Below are positions 1 through 6,675 of a stretch of DNA of 6,675 bases, piece by piece; position 1 is the stretch's first letter, and every line of letters begins with the position of its first letter. The position numbers were made by a program, and so were the translations under genes. Below the pieces are notes generated by a model that searched no databases, was not told where the DNA came from, and worked only from the letters and a program-made list of their open reading frames with translations. Origin of the DNA: CAYOVG01 sp964407285 (lineage in GTDB: Bacteria > Desulfobacterota > Syntrophobacteria > Syntrophobacterales > Syntrophobacteraceae); assembly GCA_964407285.1 (NCBI GenBank), contig CAYOVG010000370.1:1-6675 (forward strand), written 5' to 3'.

Positions 1-1
1 G

Positions 2-946
2 CAAAACGTCGTCTGGCAGCCGTTCTTGCGGGCCCTCATCGATGCGCACGTTCATATTCACGACTGTTTCGAGCCGGCGGCCTTTCTCGATGCGGCGTAT
101 GAAAACTTCAAGAAACGCGCGGACATGGAAAAGGGGAGCGAACCCTGGATGGCGGTCCTGCTTTTGGCTGAGACGGCAAGGCATAACCGGTTTCGGGAAC
201 TGATGGAACTGGCCCGGAATCACACCGGAAACGGGGCCGGGGTTTCATCCGGGAGCAGAAGAATAGATGGGTGGAGTTTTCATCGTACGAACGAGGCATG
301 TTCGCTGTACGCAAGCGCCGGCTCGGATTCGATTCCCGACTCGAATCCGTGCTCGAATCCGAATTCCAACTCCATCCGCGCTGGTTCACGAGGGCTGTTC
401 ATCATTGCGGGCCGCCAGGTCGTCTCGACGGAAAACCTTGAAATCCTCGCCCTGGGAGTCGACCGGGACTACGAGGATCGCAAACACCCTTTGAAGAGGC
501 TGGCGATCGAAGCCGCCGCCGACGGAGCAATCCCCGTGGCACCGTGGGGACCCGGCAAGTGGTGGGGCAGCAGAGGCAAAGCCATGGAATCTCTCCTTCG
601 AGATGGAGACGTCCCATGGCTTTTCCTGGGGGATAACGGCGGACGCCCGGTCTTCTGGCCGGACCCGCACCTTTTCGAGCTTGCACGGGCAAGAGGAATC
701 AAGGTCCTCCCCGGCAGCGATCCTTTGCCGTTTCCTTCACAGTCCGGCAGAGCGGGGAGTTTCGGTTTCACGGTTCCCGGCATGGCGGACGGAGTGAATC
801 CGGCGAGAGACATAAAGGCCGTCCTGCGCGCCCCGGCGACCCAAATCAAACCTTACGGGCGGCTCGAACATCCGCTTCCGTTCTTCAGAAACCAACTGGC
901 AATGCAGGTGCTGAAGCGTAGACAGCAGAACTCGATGCGCCGATAG
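2..946 (+). CDS. PHP-fold-like hypothetical protein (5' end outside window)
   Basis: The frame is open to the left edge and ends at TAG 944-946. The only in-window start is a TTG at 26 with no convincing ribosome site, so the true start probably lies upstream. Residues below are numbered from that TTG. An N-terminal DAHVHIHDC block (6-14) resembles PHP motif I. GRQVVSTENLEILALG (129-144) occupies the place of the PHP motif II strand-turn. VAPWGPGKWW (171-180), GDNGGRP (202-208) and GSDPLPF (230-236) follow in PHP order, and the protein ends with a basic segment rich in K and R. Several residues that bind metal in true PHP enzymes appear replaced, so phosphoesterase activity cannot be assumed. 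Residues about 97-117 form a Ser/Asn/Pro low-complexity insert. Thirty-four bases separate it from the glycosyltransferase, so a role in the same glycan pathway is inferred. The function is unknown; the fold call is from motif order only. Confidence 0.8.
   Translation, partial: QNVVWQPFLRALIDAHVHIHDCFEPAAFLDAAYENFKKRADMEKGSEPWMAVLLLAETARHNRFRELMELARNHTGNGAGVSSGSRRIDGWSFHRTNEACSLYASAGSDSIPDSNPCSNPNSNSIRAGSRGLFIIAGRQVVSTENLEILALGVDRDYEDRKHPLKRLAIEAAADGAIPVAPWGPGKWWGSRGKAMESLLRDGDVPWLFLGDNGGRPVFWPDPHLFELARARGIKVLPGSDPLPFPSQSGRAGSFGFTVPGMADGVNPARDIKAVLRAPATQIKPYGRLEHPLPFFRNQLAMQVLKRRQQNSMRR
324..361 (+). repeat. Short tandem and inverted repeat cluster inside the PHP-like gene
   Basis: CGGATTCGA at 324-332 is the exact reverse complement of TCGAATCCG at 341-349 (8-base loop) and of a second TCGAATCCG at 353-361. 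The two right-hand copies are also a 10-base direct repeat, CTCGAATCCG at 340-349 and 352-361, with a 12-base period. The period is a multiple of three, so copies add a four-residue Ser-Asn-Pro-X unit without breaking the frame. It looks like slippage-driven expansion of a linker; a regulatory role is not supported. Confidence 0.6.
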
Positions 947-980
947 CCCTGCATTGGCGGTGAAACGATCGGATCTGGTT

Positions 981-2180
981 ATGAAAGCACTGATCATATC
1001 TCCTCAACCGTTCTTTACGCCAAGGGGAACACCCTTCAGCGTTTACTATCGCACCCTGGTTACATCGGAGTTGGGGGTTCAGATAGACCTGCTGACGTAC
1101 GGCGTGGGCAGCGATGTCGATATCCCGGGAGTCCGCATCATACGAATCCCCCATTTCTCCTTTCTCGGACACATCAAGGTGGGGCCTTCGCCACAGAAGC
1201 TGTTTCTGGACATCTTCATGGTGCTCTGGACCATCGGCCTCCTCCTGCGCAACAGGTACGATTTCGTCCATGCGCACGAGGAAGCGGTCTTCTTCTGCAA
1301 TCTGCTCAAGCCGATTTTCCGATTCAAGCTGGTCTACGACATGCACTCGAGCCTCCCGCAGCAACTGACCAATTTCAAATTCACCACATCCCGCTTCCTC
1401 ATAGGCGTCTTCAAGCGCCTGGAGGACTGGTGCCTCCGCACGGCGGACGCCATCATCACCATATGCCCGGACCTGTACTGCTACGTGAACGGGTTGATCC
1501 GGGACCACAAGAGGCACCTGCTCATAGAGAACTCGCTGTTCGATCAGATCGTTTTTCGGGACAGGGAGAGCGATATCGGGGAGGACTCCTGCGTTATCTC
1601 CACGGACAAAGGGCCCTTCTCCTTCTGGGTTCCTTCAGAAAAGCGGTTCATTACCTACGCGGGCACTCTCGAGCCATATCAAGGGATCGATATACTCATC
1701 GAGGCCTTCAAGGCGGTGGTTGCGGAGGCTCCGGATGCCTTCCTGCTCGTTGTCGGGGGCAGAGAGGACCAGGTGGAGCGCTACAGGGGGATGGCCGAGA
1801 GGCTCGGCATCGAGTCCTCGGTGCTCTTCACGGGCTACGTGTCGCCGGGGAGAGCCCGGTGCTACAACCGGATCGCCTCGGTCCTGGTATCGCCCCGCAA
1901 CGCCGGCACGAATACTCCCCTCAAGATTTACGAGCAACTGGCCAGTGGAATACCGCTCGTCGCGACCGACATTCACTCCCACACGCAGGTCCTCGACAAG
2001 GATGTCGCCGTCCTGGTGCAGCCCGAAGCCGGGGATATGGCTCGCGGCATTCTTCTGGCCTTGAGCAACAAGCGGGAAGTGCGGCGCATTACGCGAAACG
2101 CCAGGCGGCTCTACGAAACGAAGTACTCCCGGCCCGCCTACAAGGACAAAGTCAAACGACTGCTGGAGGTGATCGCCTGA
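981..2180 (+). CDS. GT4-family glycosyltransferase
   Basis: This 399-residue protein is a two-domain GT-B retaining glycosyltransferase that would move a sugar from a nucleotide-sugar donor to a glycan or lipid-linked acceptor at the cytoplasmic membrane face. The N-terminal acceptor domain begins ISPQPFFTPRGTPFS (6-20), with the glycine-containing loop typical of GT4. YDFVHAHEEA (93-102) and LVYDMHSSLP (117-126) follow. The donor half starts near FITYAGTLEPYQGIDILIEA (223-242), then LLVVGGRED (255-263), and the donor-binding block GTNTPLKIYEQLASGIPLVA (309-328). A hydrophobic stretch at about 75-90 may help membrane association. ATG 981 is chosen because the family N-terminus begins right there; in-frame GTG 960 and TTG 954 are alternatives, and none has a strong ribosome site. 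The stop TGA shares its last base with the next ATG. Donor and acceptor cannot be read from the sequence. Family call is strong, substrate unknown. Confidence 0.92.
   Translation: MKALIISPQPFFTPRGTPFSVYYRTLVTSELGVQIDLLTYGVGSDVDIPGVRIIRIPHFSFLGHIKVGPSPQKLFLDIFMVLWTIGLLLRNRYDFVHAHEEAVFFCNLLKPIFRFKLVYDMHSSLPQQLTNFKFTTSRFLIGVFKRLEDWCLRTADAIITICPDLYCYVNGLIRDHKRHLLIENSLFDQIVFRDRESDIGEDSCVISTDKGPFSFWVPSEKRFITYAGTLEPYQGIDILIEAFKAVVAEAPDAFLLVVGGREDQVERYRGMAERLGIESSVLFTGYVSPGRARCYNRIASVLVSPRNAGTNTPLKIYEQLASGIPLVATDIHSHTQVLDKDVAVLVQPEAGDMARGILLALSNKREVRRITRNARRLYETKYSRPAYKDKVKRLLEVIA
2165..2170 (+). promoter_or_regulatory. Ribosome binding site for the amidotransferase gene
   Basis: GGAGGT lies nine bases before ATG 2180, inside the last codons of the glycosyltransferase gene. 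It supports 2180 as the start, although the frame stays open far upstream, and it fits coupled translation of the two genes. Confidence 0.75.
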
Positions 2181-4072
2181 TGTGCGGAATTGCAGGAATG
2201 GCGGTATTTGACGGAAGCGCGCCCACGCTCGCCCAACTGAGCGCCATGTGCGACGCCATCGTCCATCGAGGTCCCGATGAATCGGGCATGGAAATCCGGG
2301 ACAACGTGGCGATCGGCATGCGCAGGCTCTCGATCATCGATCTGAGCGGGGGGAGCCAGCCCATATTCAACGAGGACCGCACGGTGCGTACGGTCTTCAA
2401 CGGCGAAATCTACAATTACCGGGAGTTGCGTAGGGAGTTGCAGTCGTTGGGCCACACGTTCGAAACCAATTCGGATACGGAAGTGATCGTTCACGCGTAC
2501 GAGCAGTACGGACCGGACTTTCCGAAGCGTTTCAACGGAATGTTCGCCTTCGCCCTGTACGACTCCGCGCGGCGCAAGCTCTTCCTGGCGCGCGACCACA
2601 TCGGGATAAAACCCCTCTACTACCACTTCACCCCCGAGCGGCTGGTGTGGGGGTCGGAAATCAAGGCGCTCCTTGCGACCGGTCTCATTCCGCGCGACCT
2701 GGACATCGACGCTCTCGGCCAGTTCCTGGCGTGGGAATACGTTCCGGGGCGCAGCACGCTCTTCAAGGCGATCCGGAAGCTGGAGCCCGGGCATATGATC
2801 GAGATCGACCTCGACCGTCCCGCCTGCCAACCGCGTCCCTACTGGGACATTCCGGCTCATTCGGTGAACGGCGGCGCGACGCCGCGCAACGCCGGGGAGT
2901 GGCGTGAAGCCGTGGACGCCGCGCTCAAGGAGTCCGTGCAGCGGCAATTGGTGAGCGACGTGCCGCTGGGGGCTTTTCTCTCCGGCGGGGTGGATTCCTC
3001 GCTCATGGTTGCGTCCATGGGGCCGGCGGGAGCGTTCAGCATCGGTTTCGACGATCCGAGCTACAACGAGCTTAAGTGGGCGCAACGGGTGGCTTCGCAC
3101 CTGGGGGTTCAGCACAGGCACGAGATCATCAAGCCGGACATCGAGCAGCTCTTCGGGCAACTCATGTACTACCTGGACGACCCCATCGGGGACTTCTCCA
3201 TCTTTCCCACCTACCTTGTGTCGCGAATGGCGCGAAAGCATGTCACGGTGGCGCTCAGCGGAGACGGGGGCGACGAGCTTTTCGGGGGCTATGAAACCTA
3301 CATCGCCGCCGACATGGCGCGGCGTTACTCCATGGTTCCCGCCGTCATTCGCACCGGGTTTATCGAACCGCTCGTAAGGGGGCTCAAACCCACTGCCGCC
3401 AAGAAGGGGCTGGTAAACAAGGCGAAGCGCTTCGTCGAAGGGCTGGACTATCCGCAGGATCTTTCTCATGCGCGGTGGCGTATCTTTTCGAGCGAGGCGC
3501 TGCTTTCCGAATTGCTCACCGGAGAAGCTTCGAGGGAACGCACGACGCCCGTGGCCTCCCACATCCTGGAACTCTTCCGGAGAGCGGGCGACCGAGACCC
3601 CTTGAACAGGAGCCTCTACGTCGATCTGAAGAGCTACCTGTGCGACAACATCCTGGTGAAGGTAGATCGCATGTCCATGGCGGTATCCCTGGAAGCCCGC
3701 GTTCCCTACCTCGACACGGGACTGGTGGAACTTGCCTTCCGGATGCCCCCCTCCCTCAAGGTGCGCAACGGAAGGACCAAGGTGCTCCTCAAGCAGGTCG
3801 CCGCCTGCCGTCTTCCGGCGGAATGCATCTACCGGCCGAAGGAGGGGTTCAGCGTTCCCATCAAGAACTGGCTGTCCACTCAGTTGCGGTCCCTCATGGA
3901 GGACCTGTTGAACGAAGGAAACCTGGCGCGGGAGGGACTCTTCGAGCCCACCACCGTTCAAAGGCTCAAGCGGGAGCATCTGGGCGGCCGGGCGAACCAC
4001 AGCCACATCCTGTGGTCCCTGATGGTTTTTCAGGCGTGGCGAAAGATGTGGCTGGAGGGAGGTGTGGTATGA
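2180..4072 (+). CDS. asnB: Asparagine-synthase-type glutamine amidotransferase (AsnB family)
   Basis: The 630-residue product has the usual AsnB length and layout. It hydrolyses glutamine in an N-terminal Ntn glutaminase domain and passes ammonia to an ATP-activated carboxylate in the C-terminal synthetase domain, either aspartate or, in glycan clusters, possibly a sugar acid. Cys2 in MCGIAG is the nucleophile once Met1 is removed. HRGPD (29-33), R49 in RRLSI, NGEIYN (74-79) and SDTEV (98-102) complete the glutaminase site. The synthetase domain carries the ATP pyrophosphatase loop SGGVDSS (268-274), SGDGGDELFGGY (360-371), DNILVKVDRMSM (489-500), SLEARVPYLD (503-512) and PKEGFSVP (553-560). 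All key residues are present, so the enzyme should be active. The frame continues upstream to about 1430, but that part overlaps the transferase in another frame; Cys2 and the ribosome site fix the start. It resembles amidotransferases of exopolysaccharide clusters, so the symbol names the family and not a proven asparagine synthetase. Confidence 0.93.
   Translation: MCGIAGMAVFDGSAPTLAQLSAMCDAIVHRGPDESGMEIRDNVAIGMRRLSIIDLSGGSQPIFNEDRTVRTVFNGEIYNYRELRRELQSLGHTFETNSDTEVIVHAYEQYGPDFPKRFNGMFAFALYDSARRKLFLARDHIGIKPLYYHFTPERLVWGSEIKALLATGLIPRDLDIDALGQFLAWEYVPGRSTLFKAIRKLEPGHMIEIDLDRPACQPRPYWDIPAHSVNGGATPRNAGEWREAVDAALKESVQRQLVSDVPLGAFLSGGVDSSLMVASMGPAGAFSIGFDDPSYNELKWAQRVASHLGVQHRHEIIKPDIEQLFGQLMYYLDDPIGDFSIFPTYLVSRMARKHVTVALSGDGGDELFGGYETYIAADMARRYSMVPAVIRTGFIEPLVRGLKPTAAKKGLVNKAKRFVEGLDYPQDLSHARWRIFSSEALLSELLTGEASRERTTPVASHILELFRRAGDRDPLNRSLYVDLKSYLCDNILVKVDRMSMAVSLEARVPYLDTGLVELAFRMPPSLKVRNGRTKVLLKQVAACRLPAECIYRPKEGFSVPIKNWLSTQLRSLMEDLLNEGNLAREGLFEPTTVQRLKREHLGGRANHSHILWSLMVFQAWRKMWLEGGVV
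4054..4063 (+). promoter_or_regulatory. Strong double ribosome binding site for the epimerase gene
   Basis: GGAGGGAGGT holds two overlapping Shine-Dalgarno cores, ending five bases before ATG 4069 and lying within the last codons of the amidotransferase gene. It supports 4069 as the start and suggests efficient reinitiation at the ATGA overlap. Confidence 0.75.
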
Positions 4073-5055
4073 GCAGCGGAAAGACTCTGGTTACGGGAGC
4101 GACCGGCTTTACGGGAGGCGCGCTCTGCCGCCGGCTGTTGAGCGACGGCGAAGACGTCGTGGCGTTCGTCAGGCCGGGCCGCTGGGTCGATGAATTGAAG
4201 GCCCTGGGGGTTGAGTGCCGGGAGGTGGATATCAAGGACCCGGTGGACGTGAAGGACAACTTCCACGGTATCGGCAGAGTGTACCACATCGCAGCCGCGT
4301 ATAGGTCCGAACATGCCGACCGCGACGAGTTCCGGCAGGTGAACGTGGGGGCGACCCGCAATCTGCTGGATGCCGCGGTCGCGGGAAATGTCGCCCGGTT
4401 CGTCCATTGCTCGACGGTGGGGGTCCAGGGGGAAATCGACGAACCTCCCGCCGACGAGAACTATCGCTTCAAGCCCGGAGACCACTACCAGGAGTCCAAA
4501 CTCGAAGGGGAGTTGCTGGCGCGCGGCTATTTCGAAGCCGGACTGCCGGGGGCCGTTGTCCGTCCGGTCGGGATCTACGGGCCGGGGGACAGGCGGTTCC
4601 TCAAACTCTTCCGTCCCATCAGCAAGGGCTACTTCGTGATGATCGGGGCGGGCCGCGTGCTCTACCACCTGACCTACATCGACGACCTGGTCGAGGGAAT
4701 CACGCTTTGCGGGCGGCGCAACGAGGCGCTGGGGGAAGTCTTCACCATAGCCGGTCCCGAGTACACAACAATCGGTGAACTGGTCCAAATCATCAGCGAC
4801 ACCCTGGGGAAACCACGTCCGAAGTGGCGCGTTCCGTTTCTGCCGGTATACGCGGCGGCGGTGCTCTGCGACCGTGTTTGCCGTCCGCTCGGCATCGAAC
4901 CGCCCATATACCCGAGGCGGGTTGAATTCTTCCATAAAGACCGGGCGTTCAGCACGGCGAAGGCCCGGCGGCTTTTGGGATACGAAGCGAAGGTGAGGCT
5001 GCGCGACGGCATCGCGAGGACCGCCGGGTGGTACGTGGAACAGGGACTCATATGA
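4069..5055 (+). CDS. NAD(P)-dependent extended-SDR epimerase/dehydratase-like protein
   Basis: This 328-residue extended short-chain dehydrogenase would act on a nucleotide-linked sugar or a related hydroxy substrate in the cytoplasm, using bound NAD(P). The Rossmann fingerprint GATGFTG is at 10-16, the YHIAAAY strand at 72-78, the NVGATRNLLDAA helix at 92-103, the catalytic Ser/Thr region CSTVG at 114-118, and the catalytic YQESK at 140-144 (Tyr140, Lys144). VVRPVGIYGPGD (163-174) and TYIDDLVEG (202-210) mark the substrate domain; GYEAKVRLRDGI (304-315) is the usual C-terminal block. Catalytic residues are intact. Overall it resembles the WcaG-type group that includes hopanoid-associated HpnA and 3-beta-hydroxysteroid dehydrogenase-like proteins, so a lipid substrate is not excluded. 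It starts at ATG 4069 in an ATGA overlap with the amidotransferase and ends in an ATGA overlap with the next gene. Family call firm, substrate unknown. Confidence 0.92.
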   Translation: MSSGKTLVTGATGFTGGALCRRLLSDGEDVVAFVRPGRWVDELKALGVECREVDIKDPVDVKDNFHGIGRVYHIAAAYRSEHADRDEFRQVNVGATRNLLDAAVAGNVARFVHCSTVGVQGEIDEPPADENYRFKPGDHYQESKLEGELLARGYFEAGLPGAVVRPVGIYGPGDRRFLKLFRPISKGYFVMIGAGRVLYHLTYIDDLVEGITLCGRRNEALGEVFTIAGPEYTTIGELVQIISDTLGKPRPKWRVPFLPVYAAAVLCDRVCRPLGIEPPIYPRRVEFFHKDRAFSTAKARRLLGYEAKVRLRDGIARTAGWYVEQGLI

Positions 5056-6675
5056 GCGGGGAACGGGCAGACATGAAGATAATAAGAGATCCTGAGGCGG
5101 CATCCAGGGAAAAATACGATCTGGTGATTATCGGCGGGGGCATCCAGGGGGCGACCCTCTCCCTGGAGGCGACGCGACGGGGACTTAGATCTCTTCTCCT
5201 GGAGAAAGGGGATTTCGGCGGAGCCACGACCTTCAACAGCCTGCGCATACTCCACGGGGGACTGCGCTACCTGCAGACCCTGGACTTGAAGCGCTTCGTC
5301 GAATCGGTCGGGGAGCGCCACTGGTTCATCAAGCATTTTCCAGGGCAGGTGAAGCCCTTGCCGTGTTTCATGCCCCTTTACGGAGACGGACTGCGCCGGC
5401 CTTTCGTGCTGAGAAATGCTCTCCTGGCCAACGACATTTTGTCCGTGCGGGGCGGCATTCCACCGGAAAGGCGACTTCCGGGCGGAAGAGTGGTCAGCGC
5501 CGGGGATGCCCGCGAGATGTGCTCCGCCGTGGACGCGGAAGGGCTCAAAGGAGCGGCGATCTGGTATGACGCCTTCATGCCGGATTCCAACCGGATCCTC
5601 ATGGACATTCTGCGGTGGGCATGCGCATATGGAGCCGGGGCGCTCAATTACGTGGAAGCCTGCGGGATACTCAAGAGCAGGCGGGGCGAGGTGACGGGCG
5701 TTATAGGGTTAGACCGTGAAACCGGGGAAGGCTACGATTTCAAGGCCAGGGCCGTGGTGAATGCGACCGGCCCCTGGAGTCGCAGAGTGGCGGCGGGTTT
5801 CGATAGAGATATACCGGGCCTTTTCAGAGGTTCGATCGCCTGGAACGTCCTCTTCAACAGAGACGCTCTCTCCAGCCATGCCGTTGCCGCGGCGCCGCGA
5901 AAGCCCGGAGGGCGCACCTACTTCATAGTGCCATGGAAAGGAAAACTGCTGGCCGGCACCGGCCATGCTCCCTGGTATCGCCCGGTCGAGGACTCGCAGC
6001 CCGTTCCCTCCGCCGTACAGATGGAGGAGTTCCTCGACGACCTCAACCTTGCCGTCCCGGGTATTGAACTCGACCACAACGACATCGTGCACGTCTTCTC
6101 CGGCCTCCTTCCCGCGACTGAATACGGCGGCACAACCCTGACGGTGCGCGAAGTAATACACGACCACGGCCGCCATGGCGGACCGAAAGGCCTCTACAGC
6201 GTATCGGGAATCAAGTTCACCACCGCGCGCCTTGTGGCGATGAAAGTGTTGAACCTCGTCTTCCCGAGCATGAAACCGCTGCTGAACCTGAACTATACGA
6301 ACGGATTCAGCCATCCGGACGATAACCGGGAAACCCGCGGCGTCTTTCACGATATCTTCACGGTCTCCGCGTCCGCCGGGCCATCCCGTATATTTTCCGT
6401 AAAGGCTTCTGCATTCGGTGCGTCCCATTCCGGCGACGGGAACGGCAAATGGAGAGACGCTCTCGCCTCCATCCTGGAGGAAGAATCGGTCCAGCACCTC
6501 GAGGACCTCGTCTTCCGCCGCACCAACCTGTGGGAGAATCCTCGCCTTGCCACCGATATCGCCCCACTCGCATGCGATCTGCTGGAATGGGACGATTTCC
6601 GGTCCTTCAGAGAGATAAGGGAACTGAAAAAGAAGATCGGAACGGAAGCCCTGGAGCAGTACGCGCCGCTGCAAG
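5052..6675 (+). CDS. FAD-dependent glycerol-3-phosphate dehydrogenase family protein (3' end outside window)
   Basis: At least 541 residues are encoded with no stop before the window ends. GlpD/GlpA enzymes oxidise sn-glycerol 3-phosphate to dihydroxyacetone phosphate and pass electrons to quinone at the membrane. The FAD-binding motif is DLVIIGGGIQGA (23-34); HGGLRYL (68-74), NATGPW (237-242), VREVIHDHG (365-373), SGIKFTTAR (385-393) and the C-terminal LEDLVFRRT (483-491) follow in family order. The residues matching E. coli GlpD Arg54, Tyr55 and Lys354 are kept (Arg72, Tyr73, Lys388), but the GxRP substrate motif reads GLLP (351-354), so the substrate may differ. A Ser/Ala/Gly-rich linker is at about 438-465. 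ATG 5052 gives an ATGA overlap with the epimerase and has AGGGA five bases upstream; in-frame ATG 5073, preceded by GGGGAA, is an alternative start. Position among glycan genes suggests a biosynthetic rather than catabolic role. Confidence 0.9.
   Translation, partial: MSGERADMKIIRDPEAASREKYDLVIIGGGIQGATLSLEATRRGLRSLLLEKGDFGGATTFNSLRILHGGLRYLQTLDLKRFVESVGERHWFIKHFPGQVKPLPCFMPLYGDGLRRPFVLRNALLANDILSVRGGIPPERRLPGGRVVSAGDAREMCSAVDAEGLKGAAIWYDAFMPDSNRILMDILRWACAYGAGALNYVEACGILKSRRGEVTGVIGLDRETGEGYDFKARAVVNATGPWSRRVAAGFDRDIPGLFRGSIAWNVLFNRDALSSHAVAAAPRKPGGRTYFIVPWKGKLLAGTGHAPWYRPVEDSQPVPSAVQMEEFLDDLNLAVPGIELDHNDIVHVFSGLLPATEYGGTTLTVREVIHDHGRHGGPKGLYSVSGIKFTTARLVAMKVLNLVFPSMKPLLNLNYTNGFSHPDDNRETRGVFHDIFTVSASAGPSRIFSVKASAFGASHSGDGNGKWRDALASILEEESVQHLEDLVFRRTNLWENPRLATDIAPLACDLLEWDDFRSFREIRELKKKIGTEALEQYAPLQ

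Noticed and set aside
947..980. Possible promoter or terminator between the first two genes
   Set aside because: The 34 bases hold no stem-loop followed by a T run and no convincing -35/-10 pair; the gap reads as an ordinary intra-operon spacer.
1430..2179. Upstream extension of the amidotransferase frame, giving an apparent 880-residue fusion
   Set aside because: The extension overlaps the GT4 gene out of frame and has shadow composition. AsnB needs Cys at position 2, which fixes the start at 2180.
2138..4006. 622-codon open frame on the minus strand opposite the amidotransferase gene
   Set aside because: Its translation shows no recognisable domain and is rich in Arg, Pro, His and Val, as expected for the antisense of a GC-biased gene; the plus strand encodes an intact AsnB with all motifs.
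3475..4068. Upstream extension of the epimerase frame, giving an apparent 526-residue protein
   Set aside because: It overlaps the amidotransferase C-terminal domain out of frame, and ATG 4069 has a strong ribosome site and the expected SDR N-terminus.
4030..5103. 357-codon minus-strand frame opposite the epimerase gene
   Set aside because: It is a shadow of a clearly coding SDR gene, has low-complexity composition, and would cross two well-supported gene junctions.
5709..6674. 321-codon minus-strand frame opposite the flavoenzyme gene
   Set aside because: The plus strand reads without a stop through GlpD-family motifs over the same region, including SGIKFTTAR and LEDLVFRRT, so the antisense frame is a by-product.

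Overview
This GC-rich window is filled by five genes, all on the plus strand and packed end to end. They look like part of one operon for building a cell-surface glycan or glycolipid. The style (GC-rich, GT4 transferase plus AsnB-type amidotransferase plus sugar-nucleotide-type SDR) fits a proteobacterium, possibly a deltaproteobacterium (Desulfobacterota). That taxonomic guess rests on protein style only and is weak. Layout: (1) positions 2-946, the 3' part of a gene for a PHP-fold-like protein whose usual metal-ligand positions are largely changed; (2) 981-2180, a complete GT4-type glycosyltransferase; (3) 2180-4072, a complete 630-residue asparagine-synthase-type glutamine amidotransferase; (4) 4069-5055, a complete extended-SDR NAD(P)-dependent epimerase/dehydratase-like protein; (5) 5052-6675, a GlpD/GlpA-like FAD-dependent glycerol-3-phosphate dehydrogenase family protein that runs off the right edge. 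Genes 2/3, 3/4 and 4/5 overlap by 1, 4 and 4 bases, which suggests translational coupling. Genes 1 and 2 are separated by only 34 bases with no visible terminator or promoter. A working model (inference): the SDR and amidotransferase modify a nucleotide- or lipid-linked sugar, the GT4 enzyme transfers a sugar onto a growing glycan, and the FAD enzyme oxidises a glycerol-phosphate-like or other hydroxy-acid substrate connected with that product. The PHP-like protein has no assignable reaction. The most unusual points are the rewired PHP-like active site, the apparent loss of a substrate-binding arginine in the GlpD-like protein, and the five-gene combination itself. No tRNA, rRNA, CRISPR array, insertion sequence or phage gene is visible, and no intergenic stretch is longer than 34 bases.
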